This document shows, one piece after another, positions 1 through 8,422 of a stretch of 21,987 bases of DNA. Origin of the DNA: Thiofilum sp039797965 (lineage in GTDB: Bacteria; Pseudomonadota; Gammaproteobacteria; Thiotrichales; Thiotrichaceae); assembly GCA_039797965.1 (NCBI GenBank), contig JBDKGX010000038.1, forward strand, positions 1 to 21,987, in the 5' to 3' direction. Position 1 is the first letter of the stretch; every line of letters starts with the position of its first letter. The translations under genes and the position numbers were made by a program. A model generated the notes under the pieces. The model saw only the letters and a program-made list of their open reading frames with translations. It was not told the DNA's origin and ran no database searches.

Positions 1-841
1 CTGCATTAAGCTGTACTTCAGTACGAGTATCGCGTATCCAGTCGAGTACTTGGCGACTGCTAAAACTATGGCTAAAAAACTCAGAAGCAATATCCGGTAG
101 TTGATGAGCTTCATCTAATACTACTACTTTAGCATTCGGTAGTAGCTCACCAAATCCCTTTTCTTTCAATGCCATATCGGCAAAAAACAAATGATGATTA
201 ACCACTACCACATCCGCTTCTTGAGCTTTACGGCGTGCCGCTACAACATGACATTCCTCATAGTACTCGCAATCAGCACCTAAACAGCTATCAATCGTAG
301 AGGTCACTCGTCCCCAAATTTCAGCATCACGCGGTACAGTAGTAAGTTCAGCAATATCACCGGCTTTGGTTAGCCCCGACCAGCTTTTAACTTTACGTAA
401 ATGCCCTACGGAACGAGGATCATTAAAAAGCCCATCATGATCAGCTAAATCCAAACGATGCAAACATAGATAATTAGAGCGACCTTTGAGTAAGGAAGTC
501 TTTAAACCATTATTAAGTACTTTGCGAACAAGGGGCAAATCTTTGAAATAAAGCTGATCTTGCAGCGTTTTACTACCCGTGGAAATAATGACTCTTTGAC
601 CTGAAGCCAACGCAGGCAAAAGGTAAGCAAAGGTTTTGCCCACGCCTGTCCCAGCTTCAATCAAAGCCGTTTTAGACTGTTGAATCGCCTCTTGAACGGC
701 TTGAGCCATTGAGCGTTGTTGTGGGCGCACTTGAAAGCCTTGAATGGCTTTGGCAAATGCGCCCTCTTCGGCTAGCCACTGTTCTAAGTCTGGTGCTTCA
801 GCCGTAGTTGAATCCTTGCCTTTGGAAGTTACAGCATTCAC
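1..841 (-). CDS. yoaA: ATP-dependent DNA helicase, YoaA/DinG family (partial, 3' end outside window)
   Basis: This is the N-terminal 280 residues of an XPD-like superfamily 2 helicase, and the reading frame stays open to the left edge. Visible motifs are Walker A GTGVGKT (residues 64-70), four cysteines placed to hold a 4Fe-4S cluster (C126, C186, C191, C197) and the DEAH box (243-246, DEAHQLPD). There is no N-terminal exonuclease domain. The stretches around STGSKTLQDQLY and KGRSNYLC match E. coli YoaA closely. YoaA-type helicases act in DNA damage tolerance, together with a polymerase clamp-loader subunit in E. coli. I chose the GTG start at 841: its GTGA overlaps the TGA stop of the upstream lipoprotein gene, an in-frame stop lies five codons further upstream, and the ATG at 837 is in another frame and hits a stop at once. 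It is the last gene of the mrcB-lpoP run. The function call is strong; the start is inferred. Confidence 0.93.
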   Translation of the reverse strand, partial: MNAVTSKGKDSTTAEAPDLEQWLAEEGAFAKAIQGFQVRPQQRSMAQAVQEAIQQSKTALIEAGTGVGKTFAYLLPALASGQRVIISTGSKTLQDQLYFKDLPLVRKVLNNGLKTSLLKGRSNYLCLHRLDLADHDGLFNDPRSVGHLRKVKSWSGLTKAGDIAELTTVPRDAEIWGRVTSTIDSCLGADCEYYEECHVVAARRKAQEADVVVVNHHLFFADMALKEKGFGELLPNAKVVVLDEAHQLPDIASEFFSHSFSSRQVLDWIRDTRTEVQLNA

Positions 842-1737
842 AGGTGAGACATTGCCTCAGCCACTCCGGCTTGATTACCTGATGCACGATAAACATCGGC
901 GATAAAACGCCATGATTGCTGCTCTAGTCCTGTATCATCAGGTTGAACTTGTGCTGCCTTTTTTGCCATTGAAACCGCTTGAGAGGTATCACCTTGCTGT
1001 CTTCTAAATTGAGCTAACTGCATCCACAAGGTAGGATTATTTGGCTCCATGCGTAAAGCCCGCTCCATCAACTCTCCTGCTCGACCAAGGTTATTACGGC
1101 TAGCTTCATTTTTGGCAGACTCTAATAAACTGCCTGCCGCAGGTGAAAGCGGATAAGAGCGCGGCGATACGGTAGGTTTCGGTACGGAGGCTCCACCACC
1201 AATACGAGTCGTTCGCTCAGTCGAAAGAGTGGTAGTACTTTTAGTAGTAACCGAAGTACTCACCGTAGATTTAGGTGTTGGAGTAGCTTTAAAACCATAG
1301 CCACTATTTGAGTTAGGACGTTTAACATCCAATGTTTCTACTTGTACGCTACCCGCATCTTGCAAGGGGCGAGTCGTAGATTCAGCAATAATGGTATTAA
1401 CAACAGGGGGCTTTTTGGGTGGTTTCGGAGTAGGTGTCACTACAGGTGCAGGACGCGGCACGGGACGGGGAGCTACAGGCGTAGGCGCGGGGCGAGGTGG
1501 CTCATAGTACTCAGGTACTGGCGTTTCAGTATAATACTCATCCCCGCCCTCATCGTAATACATCATACCATCATCAGGTACTACACTACTGTTTTGAGCA
1601 TTGTCAGGATAGGCAGTAATAGCGACTGAATCCGTTGCTACAGGCACTATAGGCGTCGGTGCACAAGCACTCACTCCTAATGCTGTAACAATAACAAACG
1701 CTAAACGCAAATGACCCTTTGGTTGTAACTTGTTCAT
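838..1737 (-). CDS. lpoP: TPR-containing outer-membrane lipoprotein, probable PBP1b activator (LpoP-like)
   Basis: The 299-residue protein has a lipoprotein signal peptide: basic start, hydrophobic core, and lipobox VSAC with Cys25 as the lipidated residue. A long Pro/Thr/Ser-rich, low-complexity linker follows (about 70-200), then a C-terminal tetratricopeptide region (about 205-295) containing ALRMEPNNPTLW and ALRMEPNN-type helix turns. In Pseudomonas aeruginosa, LpoP is a TPR lipoprotein encoded beside the PBP1b gene and required to activate it. The same domain order and neighbourhood here (8 bp after mrcB) make that the best reading. The disordered linker would let the outer-membrane-anchored TPR head reach the synthase across the periplasm. 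The ATG start sits at the head of the signal peptide, and its stop overlaps the yoaA GTG start by 4 bp. The lipoprotein and TPR calls are seen in the sequence; the activator role is inferred from synteny and architecture. Confidence 0.78.
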   Translation of the reverse strand: MNKLQPKGHLRLAFVIVTALGVSACAPTPIVPVATDSVAITAYPDNAQNSSVVPDDGMMYYDEGGDEYYTETPVPEYYEPPRPAPTPVAPRPVPRPAPVVTPTPKPPKKPPVVNTIIAESTTRPLQDAGSVQVETLDVKRPNSNSGYGFKATPTPKSTVSTSVTTKSTTTLSTERTTRIGGGASVPKPTVSPRSYPLSPAAGSLLESAKNEASRNNLGRAGELMERALRMEPNNPTLWMQLAQFRRQQGDTSQAVSMAKKAAQVQPDDTGLEQQSWRFIADVYRASGNQAGVAEAMSHL

Positions 1738-1745
1738 AGTGATCC

Positions 1746-4286
1746 TTATTGCATTAATTCATCGACCCAACCCGATTCTTTACCTTGAGGAGCAGGACGG
1801 CTCGGTTGACGCGGCTGTTGAGGAACAGGGCGTACGGTTGGATTAGGTTGCTGTGGTTGAGCAGGGCGAGGAGCAACTACAGTAGTTGCAGGTCTGCCCG
1901 GCACTACAGGCTGTTGTGGGACGGCTCCTTCAATGACCGCAGGCTGTACGGGAATTTCGCAAGGTCGGACTTGACCCGGTACACTACCTTTAGCAAACGG
2001 AATTCGTTGCGCCACACTACAAGCTGGGTTGGCTCGCTGTCCGGTATCGGCATCAATATCAGCCCATACTAAGCGAGAAGATTGTCCAATACGTAAAGCA
2101 TTACTAGGAAGTACTTTCATCATATCTCCCCATAGCTTCAAGGCACCCGTACCGCCTGTTAGATTTGTTTCCTTATTATCATCACGTCCGACCCATGCGG
2201 TAATGACATGCTCACCTGAATAACCCGCAAACCAACTGTCTTTTTTATCATTGGTGGTTCCTGTTTTACCGGCTACCCGTTTCCATGCAGGCAGATAACC
2301 TTGTAAAGCTTTTGCAGTACCATTAGTAGTAACGTTATTCAGCCCAAAAGTGAGTAATTCAACAGACTCAGGCTTTGCTACTTGTTGTACCGTTAAAGGA
2401 TAACGCGTGAGTACTTGACCTGTACTTTCATTCATAACACTACGAATGGCTCTTAAAGGTGAATAAGACCCGCCCGCCGCTAAGGTATGGTACATCTGTT
2501 GTACTTCCATAGGGCTCATTTCCAAAGCACCCAATAAAATGGACGGATACTGTGGAATAGGCGAGGTAATACCTAACCCCTTAAGTACTTGAATAACCCG
2601 CTCTAAACCGACGTCTACACCCACCCTTACTGCAGGCGTATTGCGTGATAAACTGAGTGCTTTGATTAGCGGTATGTAGCCCATATGTTTTTTATCGTAG
2701 TTACCCGGCTCCCAGAACTTACTCTTGCCTAATTTCACCGTTACAGGACCATCATTAATACGTGTGGCTAATGTATATTTAGCGGGTTGCTCTAATGCCG
2801 CTAGATAAATGGCGGGTTTGACCAGTGACCCAATTTGGCGTTTTGACATCAACGCTCGATTATAGCCGGGATAGCGCACATTGCGCCCTCCCACTAAAGC
2901 CCCAATTTCTCCGCCTTGTACTGAGCTAATAATCAGCACACCATTGAGCATGCCCTTAGTGATACGTTCTGAGCGCTCTAATTGCTCAACCCGTTTAATC
3001 AAGATATTTTCAGCCATCAGCTGCACAATAGGATCCATAGAGGTGAAGATTAATAAGCCCTCACTATTCAAATCCTCAGCACTGTAATCCCGTTTTAATT
3101 GCTCACGTACTAAATCCAAATACGCCGGAAAAGGGCTAGCACCAGAAGTCGGTTGTAACGCTGCAATGCCTAGTGGACGAGCTTTAGCCTCAACCGCCGC
3201 TTCATGAGTAATGACTTTTTCTTGCTCCATTACAGTCAGTACTAAATTACGCCGCTCTAACGCACGCTCAGGGGATTTACGCGGATTGTAATAAACAGCT
3301 CCCTTTGCTAAAGCAATCAACATGGCAATTTGCTCAGGCTTTAACTCTTTAATGGGACGATTAAAGTAAAACTGTGCCGCCATACCAAAGCCATGAATGG
3401 CACGACCACCATCTTGACCTAAGTGAATTTCATTTAAATAAGCTTCTAGAATCTCTTGTTTGGAATAACGTAATTCCAGTAGTACCGCCATCAGTGCTTC
3501 TTTAAATTTACGTTCTAATTTACGCTCATTGGTTAAATAAAAGTTTTTCACTAATTGTTGGGTAATCGTACTACCGCCTTGTACTGCTTCCCCAGCTTTC
3601 ATATTCGCTACCATGGCACGTGCGATAGCCATAGGGTTAACGCCTTTATGCTCATAAAAACGTCGGTCTTCCACCGCAATCAAACCATTCAACAGTACTG
3701 GGGACATATCTTGGATACGTACTAGAATACGGTCTTCATTTTTGCGAGGGAAAATATTACCAATCAGTAATGGCTCGATACGCATCTGTACCACTTCGTC
3801 TTTACCCATCTCTTGTAAAGAACTGACCTTACCTTTGCTAATAGTGAGTTTGATATGACGAGCCGCTTCTTTATCGTCGGCAAACTCAAAACCACGACTA
3901 TAAATATCAAACGTCTCACCTTTACGGATGTATTGACCTGTTTCTACTACTTCTGATACTTGTCGATAGCCCAGTAATCTGAGTTCGCGCTCTAAATGAT
4001 CACCATAAAGTACTTGCCCTTTAAACAGCTCTAGCGGTCGAGCAAACACCCGCGCTGGCAACTCCCAACGCTTACCCTCGAATTGGTTTTTTACCTGCTC
4101 ATCAAGTTGCATGGCATAGACCACCAATGCCAACAAACCAATAATCAAGGCGGCTACAAAACCAATACGAAATACTCTACCTATTAAGGAGAACACCCAC
4201 ACCACTCCTTTATAACCATACACCCAGACTGATTGACGTGATTGATGCTCAATCGTCTGAGGCTGTTGTGTCGAATCCTGAGCCAA
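1746..4286 (-). CDS. mrcB: Bifunctional penicillin-binding protein 1B (glycosyltransferase/transpeptidase)
   Basis: This class A PBP polymerises lipid II and cross-links peptidoglycan in the periplasm. The 846 residues show a short cytoplasmic tail, one membrane helix (about 35-58), a UB2H-like region (about 75-155), a GT51 domain with catalytic Glu206 in AVEDRRFYEHKG and the QGGSTITQQLVKN signature (236-248), and a transpeptidase domain with SLVK (catalytic Ser487), SRN (547-549) and KTGTT (674-678). The C-terminus (about 775-835) is rich in Pro, Gln and Arg and is probably disordered. The UB2H region and size mark it as PBP1b rather than PBP1a. The start codon is TTG: the frame is closed by a TAG seven codons upstream, TTG is the only start between, and an AGGA lies about 6 bp before it. 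It leads the operon with lpoP and yoaA. Confidence 0.95.
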   Translation of the reverse strand: MAQDSTQQPQTIEHQSRQSVWVYGYKGVVWVFSLIGRVFRIGFVAALIIGLLALVVYAMQLDEQVKNQFEGKRWELPARVFARPLELFKGQVLYGDHLERELRLLGYRQVSEVVETGQYIRKGETFDIYSRGFEFADDKEAARHIKLTISKGKVSSLQEMGKDEVVQMRIEPLLIGNIFPRKNEDRILVRIQDMSPVLLNGLIAVEDRRFYEHKGVNPMAIARAMVANMKAGEAVQGGSTITQQLVKNFYLTNERKLERKFKEALMAVLLELRYSKQEILEAYLNEIHLGQDGGRAIHGFGMAAQFYFNRPIKELKPEQIAMLIALAKGAVYYNPRKSPERALERRNLVLTVMEQEKVITHEAAVEAKARPLGIAALQPTSGASPFPAYLDLVREQLKRDYSAEDLNSEGLLIFTSMDPIVQLMAENILIKRVEQLERSERITKGMLNGVLIISSVQGGEIGALVGGRNVRYPGYNRALMSKRQIGSLVKPAIYLAALEQPAKYTLATRINDGPVTVKLGKSKFWEPGNYDKKHMGYIPLIKALSLSRNTPAVRVGVDVGLERVIQVLKGLGITSPIPQYPSILLGALEMSPMEVQQMYHTLAAGGSYSPLRAIRSVMNESTGQVLTRYPLTVQQVAKPESVELLTFGLNNVTTNGTAKALQGYLPAWKRVAGKTGTTNDKKDSWFAGYSGEHVITAWVGRDDNKETNLTGGTGALKLWGDMMKVLPSNALRIGQSSRLVWADIDADTGQRANPACSVAQRIPFAKGSVPGQVRPCEIPVQPAVIEGAVPQQPVVPGRPATTVVAPRPAQPQQPNPTVRPVPQQPRQPSRPAPQGKESGWVDELMQ

Positions 4287-4556
4287 GTTTTGTCCTACTC
4301 GTCGCTAGAGCGACCTTTGTTATCTGAATCATTTAGCATGAACGGTAGTAATTATGTTACCAGTTACTAAATGGATGCGAATTTTACACTAATGTCATTA
4401 CGCTAACATACTGTTGTTGTGTGTCGTCTAAACTTCAATTTCTGCTTATGTTAATTAACCGATGAGGCTATTTTGTTGTATATTTAATACCCAGTACAGC
4501 TAACGTTACACCACGACCCCACATGCCCCAAGCTCATCACGGATATCAAAATTACG

Positions 4557-5393
4557 ATGTATCACCGTCTATTTTTTTATAGCCCTATTAGTTATTTATT
4601 AATAGTTTATTTAGGATCTTATCCACACCTAGGTCATGCCGACACGGAGCTAGTGTATACTAACCAGCTCAATAGTGTATTCGGTTACCCCACTATTATT
4701 CAAATTCAAGGCTCTAAAGTTCGCATGCAACGTAATGGCAGTAACTTTTATTTGCTTTATGACCATGACAAACATACTTTGTTTAATATCGACGCCAAAT
4801 CACAGTCTTTTGTACGCTCCGATCTAGAAACTATTCAAACTCGCACTCGCAAACTGGTTGACATGCAAAGTCAATTTACCGACCAACTCAAAAAACAAAT
4901 TAATGACTTACCGGAAGCGCAACGCTTAGTAGCAACCAAACGCTTAGAACAAGCTCAAAAAATGCTAACCCTGCCGCAACCTAATGTTACAACGGAATAT
5001 GATACTAAAACGGATTTAATCTTAGGGAAGCCCTGCAAATTAGCACGTTATAAAGTACTTTCCCAACCCATTCATGAAGTTTGCTACGCTCCACACCCAG
5101 TGATTAGTGAAACTGATTTACAAAAATTTAGCCAGATGTTTGATTTTATGAATGAATTAGCGGCTGAATCTGCACGTATTCAAAATACCTCTAAATCAAC
5201 TATTAATCTTACTAGCCTTGTATTTGAAACCAAATTAGTACTTAAAAATAGTAATCTCTCTCAAAATACCGTAGAGGAACTAGCAGAAATCAAAACAACT
5301 CCCCTAGATCAAAAACTTTTTACTATTCCTGAAAACTACTCAGAGTTAGAGCCCGCCACTACTTCCACTTCTATGTACAAATTAAAGCCATAA
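4557..5393 (+). CDS. Secreted protein of unknown function, DUF4412-like
   Basis: The 278-residue protein begins with a hydrophobic signal-like segment (residues 5-25) and a likely signal peptidase I site after GHA (about residue 28), so the mature protein should be periplasmic. The mature part begins with beta-rich repeats of the style 'QGSKVRMQRNG...LLYDHDKHTLFNID', which recall DUF4412-type proteins that share short strand pairs of this kind. A charged helical stretch follows (about 95-145, with LKKQINDLPEAQRLVATKR). Two cysteines (in KPCKLARY and HEVCYAP) sit about 16 residues apart and could form a disulfide. The gene stands alone, divergent from mrcB, with ilvC 165 bp downstream behind its own leader. 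No strong Shine-Dalgarno precedes the ATG. I do not know its function; the family resemblance is weak. Confidence 0.7.
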   Translation: MYHRLFFYSPISYLLIVYLGSYPHLGHADTELVYTNQLNSVFGYPTIIQIQGSKVRMQRNGSNFYLLYDHDKHTLFNIDAKSQSFVRSDLETIQTRTRKLVDMQSQFTDQLKKQINDLPEAQRLVATKRLEQAQKMLTLPQPNVTTEYDTKTDLILGKPCKLARYKVLSQPIHEVCYAPHPVISETDLQKFSQMFDFMNELAAESARIQNTSKSTINLTSLVFETKLVLKNSNLSQNTVEELAEIKTTPLDQKLFTIPENYSELEPATTSTSMYKLKP

Positions 5394-5449
5394 ATGTAAA
5401 GGTTAGAGTACGAAGCTAATAACCGATTTTAAATCAGTACTTGCCGAGT

Positions 5450-5480
5450 ACTTGATTATTAGTCAAGTGACTATAGATAG
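5450..5480 (+). promoter_or_regulatory. Candidate ilvC promoter
   Basis: TTGATT at 5452-5457 and TAGATA at 5474-5479 are separated by 16 bp and could serve as -35 and -10 hexamers, giving a leader of about 70 nt before ilvC. Two AGTACT palindromes (5436-5441 and 5447-5452) lie at and just upstream of the -35. No leader peptide or attenuator with runs of Ile, Val or Leu codons is visible. Inferred by eye only. Confidence 0.3.
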
Positions 5481-5558
5481 CAGTTTACGTGCTGCGTATG
5501 TTCTATTAAAGTGCGCTGTTCAATCTATCATTCCATTCCGAATAGGGAGTTAGCTGAC

Positions 5559-7034
5559 ATGGGTCAGAATTATTTCAATACCTTGCCATTGCGTGTTCAA
5601 TTAGAAGAATTAGGCAAGTGCCGCTTTATGGAACCTGACGAATTCTCAGAAGGCATTGAGTACATCCGCGACAAAAAAATCGTGATCGTAGGTTGTGGCG
5701 CTCAAGGTCTAAACCAAGGTTTAAATATGCGTGATAGTGGCTTAAATGTGAGCTACACCTTACGCCCTGAAGCTATTGCAGAAAAGCGCAAATCTTGGAA
5801 AAACGCGACCGAAAATGGTTTCAAAGTCGGTACTTATGAAGAGCTAATTCCTACGGCTGACATCGTGATGAACTTAACGCCTGATAAGCAACATACTTCA
5901 GTCGTCAATGCCATTATGCCATTAATGAAATCGGGCGCATGTCTAGACTATGCACATGGTTTCAATTTAGTTGAAGAAGGTATGCAAATTCGCAAGGATT
6001 TGACTGTAACGCTAATGTGCCCAAAATGCCCCGGCTCTGAAGTTCGTGCTGAATATGTCCGTGGCTTTGGTGTACCTACCCTAATCGCAGTACATCGTGA
6101 AAATGATCCAAATGGTGATGGCTTACGTATTGCCAAAGCCTTAGCGGTTGCCACAGGGGGTCATCGTGCAGGCGTATTGGAATCTTCACCGATTGCCGAA
6201 GTAAAATCTGATCTGATGGGTGAGCAAACCATTCTATGCGGTATGCTGCAAACGGGCTCGATTTTATGCTACGACAAAATGATCGAAGAAGGTATTGAAC
6301 CAAGCTTTGCTGCAAAATTGGTTCAGTACGGTTGGGAAACCGTTACCGAAGCGTTAAAGCACGGTGGCATTACCAACATGATGGATCGCCTCAGCAATCC
6401 AGCTAAAATCAAAGCTTTTGAATTATCTGAAGAACTCAAAGACATTATGCGTCCGCTGTTCCAAAAGCATCAAGACGATATTATGTCTGGTAAATTCTCC
6501 AGTACTATGATGGCTGACTGGGCAAACGATGACTATGATTTGCATCGTTGGAGAGCGGCTACTGCTGAAACCGCCTTTGAAAAACAAGCCGCTACTACAG
6601 ACGCGATTAGCGAACAAGAGTACTTTGATAAAGGTATCTTAATGGTCGCTATGGTACGTGCAGGTGTAGAACTCGCTTATGAAACCATGGTTCAAGCAGG
6701 TATTCTTGAAGAGTCCGCTTATTATGAATCACTTCATGAAACCCCATTGATCGCTAATACGATTGCACGTCGCAAACTGTATGAGATGAATGTGGTGATT
6801 TCTGATACAGCTGAATACGGTTGCTACTTATTCGACCAAGCTGCGCGTCCCTTACTAGCACCTTTCATGAAAGGCATTAAGACTGACGTAATTGGTAAAG
6901 GCTTAGATGTAAAAGATAATGGTGTAGATAACCATCAATTAGTCCAAGTTAATGCCATGATCCGTAATCACTCCGTAGAAATCGTGGGTGAAGAATTACG
7001 TGGTTATATGACCGCTATGAAGAAAATTGTGTAA
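5559..7034 (+). CDS. ilvC: Ketol-acid reductoisomerase, class II (long form)
   Basis: The enzyme converts 2-acetolactate or 2-aceto-2-hydroxybutyrate to the dihydroxy acids of valine/leucine and isoleucine synthesis, using NADPH and Mg2+. The 491-residue product matches the length and most of the sequence of E. coli IlvC: it opens MGQNYFNTL, carries the Rossmann loop GCGAQG (45-50), the LRPEAIAEKR segment with basic residues that contact the NADPH phosphate, KCPGSEVR, and the metal-binding SDLMGEQT segment. The duplicated C-terminal knotted domain of class II enzymes is present (NTIARRKLYEMNV, SDTAEYG). I chose ATG 5559 because AGGGAG sits 9 bp upstream and the protein then begins like its homologues. 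A GTG at 5511 would add 16 unsupported residues. The gene is alone, and a hairpin follows 23 bp after the stop. Confidence 0.97.
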   Translation: MGQNYFNTLPLRVQLEELGKCRFMEPDEFSEGIEYIRDKKIVIVGCGAQGLNQGLNMRDSGLNVSYTLRPEAIAEKRKSWKNATENGFKVGTYEELIPTADIVMNLTPDKQHTSVVNAIMPLMKSGACLDYAHGFNLVEEGMQIRKDLTVTLMCPKCPGSEVRAEYVRGFGVPTLIAVHRENDPNGDGLRIAKALAVATGGHRAGVLESSPIAEVKSDLMGEQTILCGMLQTGSILCYDKMIEEGIEPSFAAKLVQYGWETVTEALKHGGITNMMDRLSNPAKIKAFELSEELKDIMRPLFQKHQDDIMSGKFSSTMMADWANDDYDLHRWRAATAETAFEKQAATTDAISEQEYFDKGILMVAMVRAGVELAYETMVQAGILEESAYYESLHETPLIANTIARRKLYEMNVVISDTAEYGCYLFDQAARPLLAPFMKGIKTDVIGKGLDVKDNGVDNHQLVQVNAMIRNHSVEIVGEELRGYMTAMKKIV

Positions 7035-7057
7035 TAGCTTATTCTAGCTACTACTTT

Positions 7058-7085
7058 TGAAAGAGTACTGAACAGTACTCTTTCA
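7058..7085. terminator. Hairpin between convergent ilvC and glgC
   Basis: A perfect 12-bp inverted repeat (7058-7069 against 7074-7085) with a GAAC loop lies between the ilvC and glgC stop codons. Each arm contains one AGTACT palindrome (7064-7069 and 7074-7079). No U-run follows on either strand, so it is a weak intrinsic terminator by the usual rule. Its place between converging genes still suggests a bidirectional stop or 3'-end stabiliser. The structure is seen; the role is inferred. Confidence 0.6.
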
Positions 7086-7104
7086 GTATAGCGAAGTACT
7101 CTAT

Positions 7105-8370
7105 TTAACCCACACTAGCAGGCCCTTTCTGCCCCAGCATTTCAGGCGTTACTAACGTAATACCTTTATCAGTCACACGAAAACGTCTTTTATCTTCTTC
7201 ACGATTTTCGCCAATAACTGTGCCCTCGGGTAAAATACAACCACGATCAATCACCGCGCGATAAATTCGGCAATGTCGTCCAATATCAACCTCTGGCAAA
7301 ATAACTGAATCGCGTACTTGTGCATAAGAATGCACTTTCACATTAGAAAATAATAACGAATTACGAATATCAGCACCCGAAATCACACAACCTGCTGACA
7401 CGATAGAATCTAATGCTTTACCTTCACGACCTGGTTCTTGGAATACGAATTTGGCTGAGGGCAATTGGCGATGATGGGTCAAAATAGGCCATTTCTCGTC
7501 ATACAGATTTAATTCTGGCTGTACTGATACTAACTCCATATTAGCCTCCCAAAACGCATCAATCGTACCTACATCACGCCAGTACGGCTGCTCGCCTGTG
7601 AAGGGGTCTTTAAAGGGGTAGGCATAAACCTTATGGTCATTAATAATAGCGGGAATAATATCCTTACCAAAATCACGACTAGAATTAGGGTTTTGGGCAT
7701 CTTTGTGTAATTGATCGAATAAAAACTCAGTATTAAAAATATAATTACCCATGGAGGCTAACGCTAAATCGGAATTAGGCATCGGTTTAGGTTCTTTAGG
7801 TTTTTCATCAAAACCAATTACGCGATTTGTTTCATCGACATTCATCACGCCAAAGCCTTTTGCATCCTCTAGCGATACCGCCACACAAGACACGGTCATA
7901 TCAGCGCCCGTTTCAACGTGATACGCTAACATTTGACCGTAATCCATTTTGTAAATATGGTCACCTGAAAGTACTAATACATATTTAGGACGTAAGGTTT
8001 CAACGATGTCTAAATTTTGATAAATCGCATCAGCCGTACCTTGATACCAATCGCCATCCGTACGTTGTGAGGCGGGTAGTACTTCAACAAATTCACCTAA
8101 CTCACTACGAAACGTAGACCAGCCGCGCATAATATGACGAATCAATGAATGGGCTTTATATTGGGTCAATACTCCTATGCGGCGAATGCCTGAGTTGACA
8201 CAATTGGAGAGAGGAAAATCGATAATTCGGAACTTACCGCCGAAATAAACAGCAGGTTTAGCCCGTCTATCTGTTAGCTCATATAAACGTGAACCGCGCC
8301 CACCCGCTAATACCAATGCTAAAGTATCGCGTGTTAAACGACTAATGTAACGTGGGTTATCTTCTTGCAT
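7105..8370 (-). CDS. glgC: Glucose-1-phosphate adenylyltransferase (ADP-glucose pyrophosphorylase)
   Basis: The enzyme makes ADP-glucose from ATP and glucose-1-phosphate, the committed step of bacterial glycogen synthesis. The 421 residues (E. coli GlgC is about 431) show the nucleotide loop AGGRGSRL (22-29), the RAKPAVYFGGKFRIIDFPLSN region with the Lys38 position linked to activator binding, the adenosine-contact motif GTADAIYQN (111-119), SGDHIYKMDY (135-144), the sugar-phosphate motif FDEKP, and a C-terminal left-handed beta-helix with hexapeptide-like repeats (about 310-400). A GGGAGAG lies 7 bp before the ATG. It is the last of a same-strand run and 52 bp behind the membrane protein gene, so it may be co-transcribed or have its own promoter. 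No glgA, glgB or glgP is in the window. Confidence 0.96.
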   Translation of the reverse strand: MQEDNPRYISRLTRDTLALVLAGGRGSRLYELTDRRAKPAVYFGGKFRIIDFPLSNCVNSGIRRIGVLTQYKAHSLIRHIMRGWSTFRSELGEFVEVLPASQRTDGDWYQGTADAIYQNLDIVETLRPKYVLVLSGDHIYKMDYGQMLAYHVETGADMTVSCVAVSLEDAKGFGVMNVDETNRVIGFDEKPKEPKPMPNSDLALASMGNYIFNTEFLFDQLHKDAQNPNSSRDFGKDIIPAIINDHKVYAYPFKDPFTGEQPYWRDVGTIDAFWEANMELVSVQPELNLYDEKWPILTHHRQLPSAKFVFQEPGREGKALDSIVSAGCVISGADIRNSLLFSNVKVHSYAQVRDSVILPEVDIGRHCRIYRAVIDRGCILPEGTVIGENREEDKRRFRVTDKGITLVTPEMLGQKGPASVG

Positions 8371-8422
8371 AGCCCATCTCTCCCTTTTGATCCTGCGGTA
8401 GCGTTTTTTAAGGATGAGTACT

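Noticed and set aside
1342..1629. 95-codon plus-strand ORF opposite lpoP
   Set aside because: It is Arg/Tyr-rich antisense of the Pro-rich linker, with no ribosome site or family resemblance.
5511..5558. GTG start adding 16 residues to IlvC
   Set aside because: The family begins at the MxNYFNTL segment, and AGGGAG is correctly spaced before ATG 5559; nothing supports the GTG.
5394..5558. Attenuator or leader peptide before ilvC
   Set aside because: No short ORF rich in Ile, Val or Leu codons and no alternative terminator hairpin could be found.
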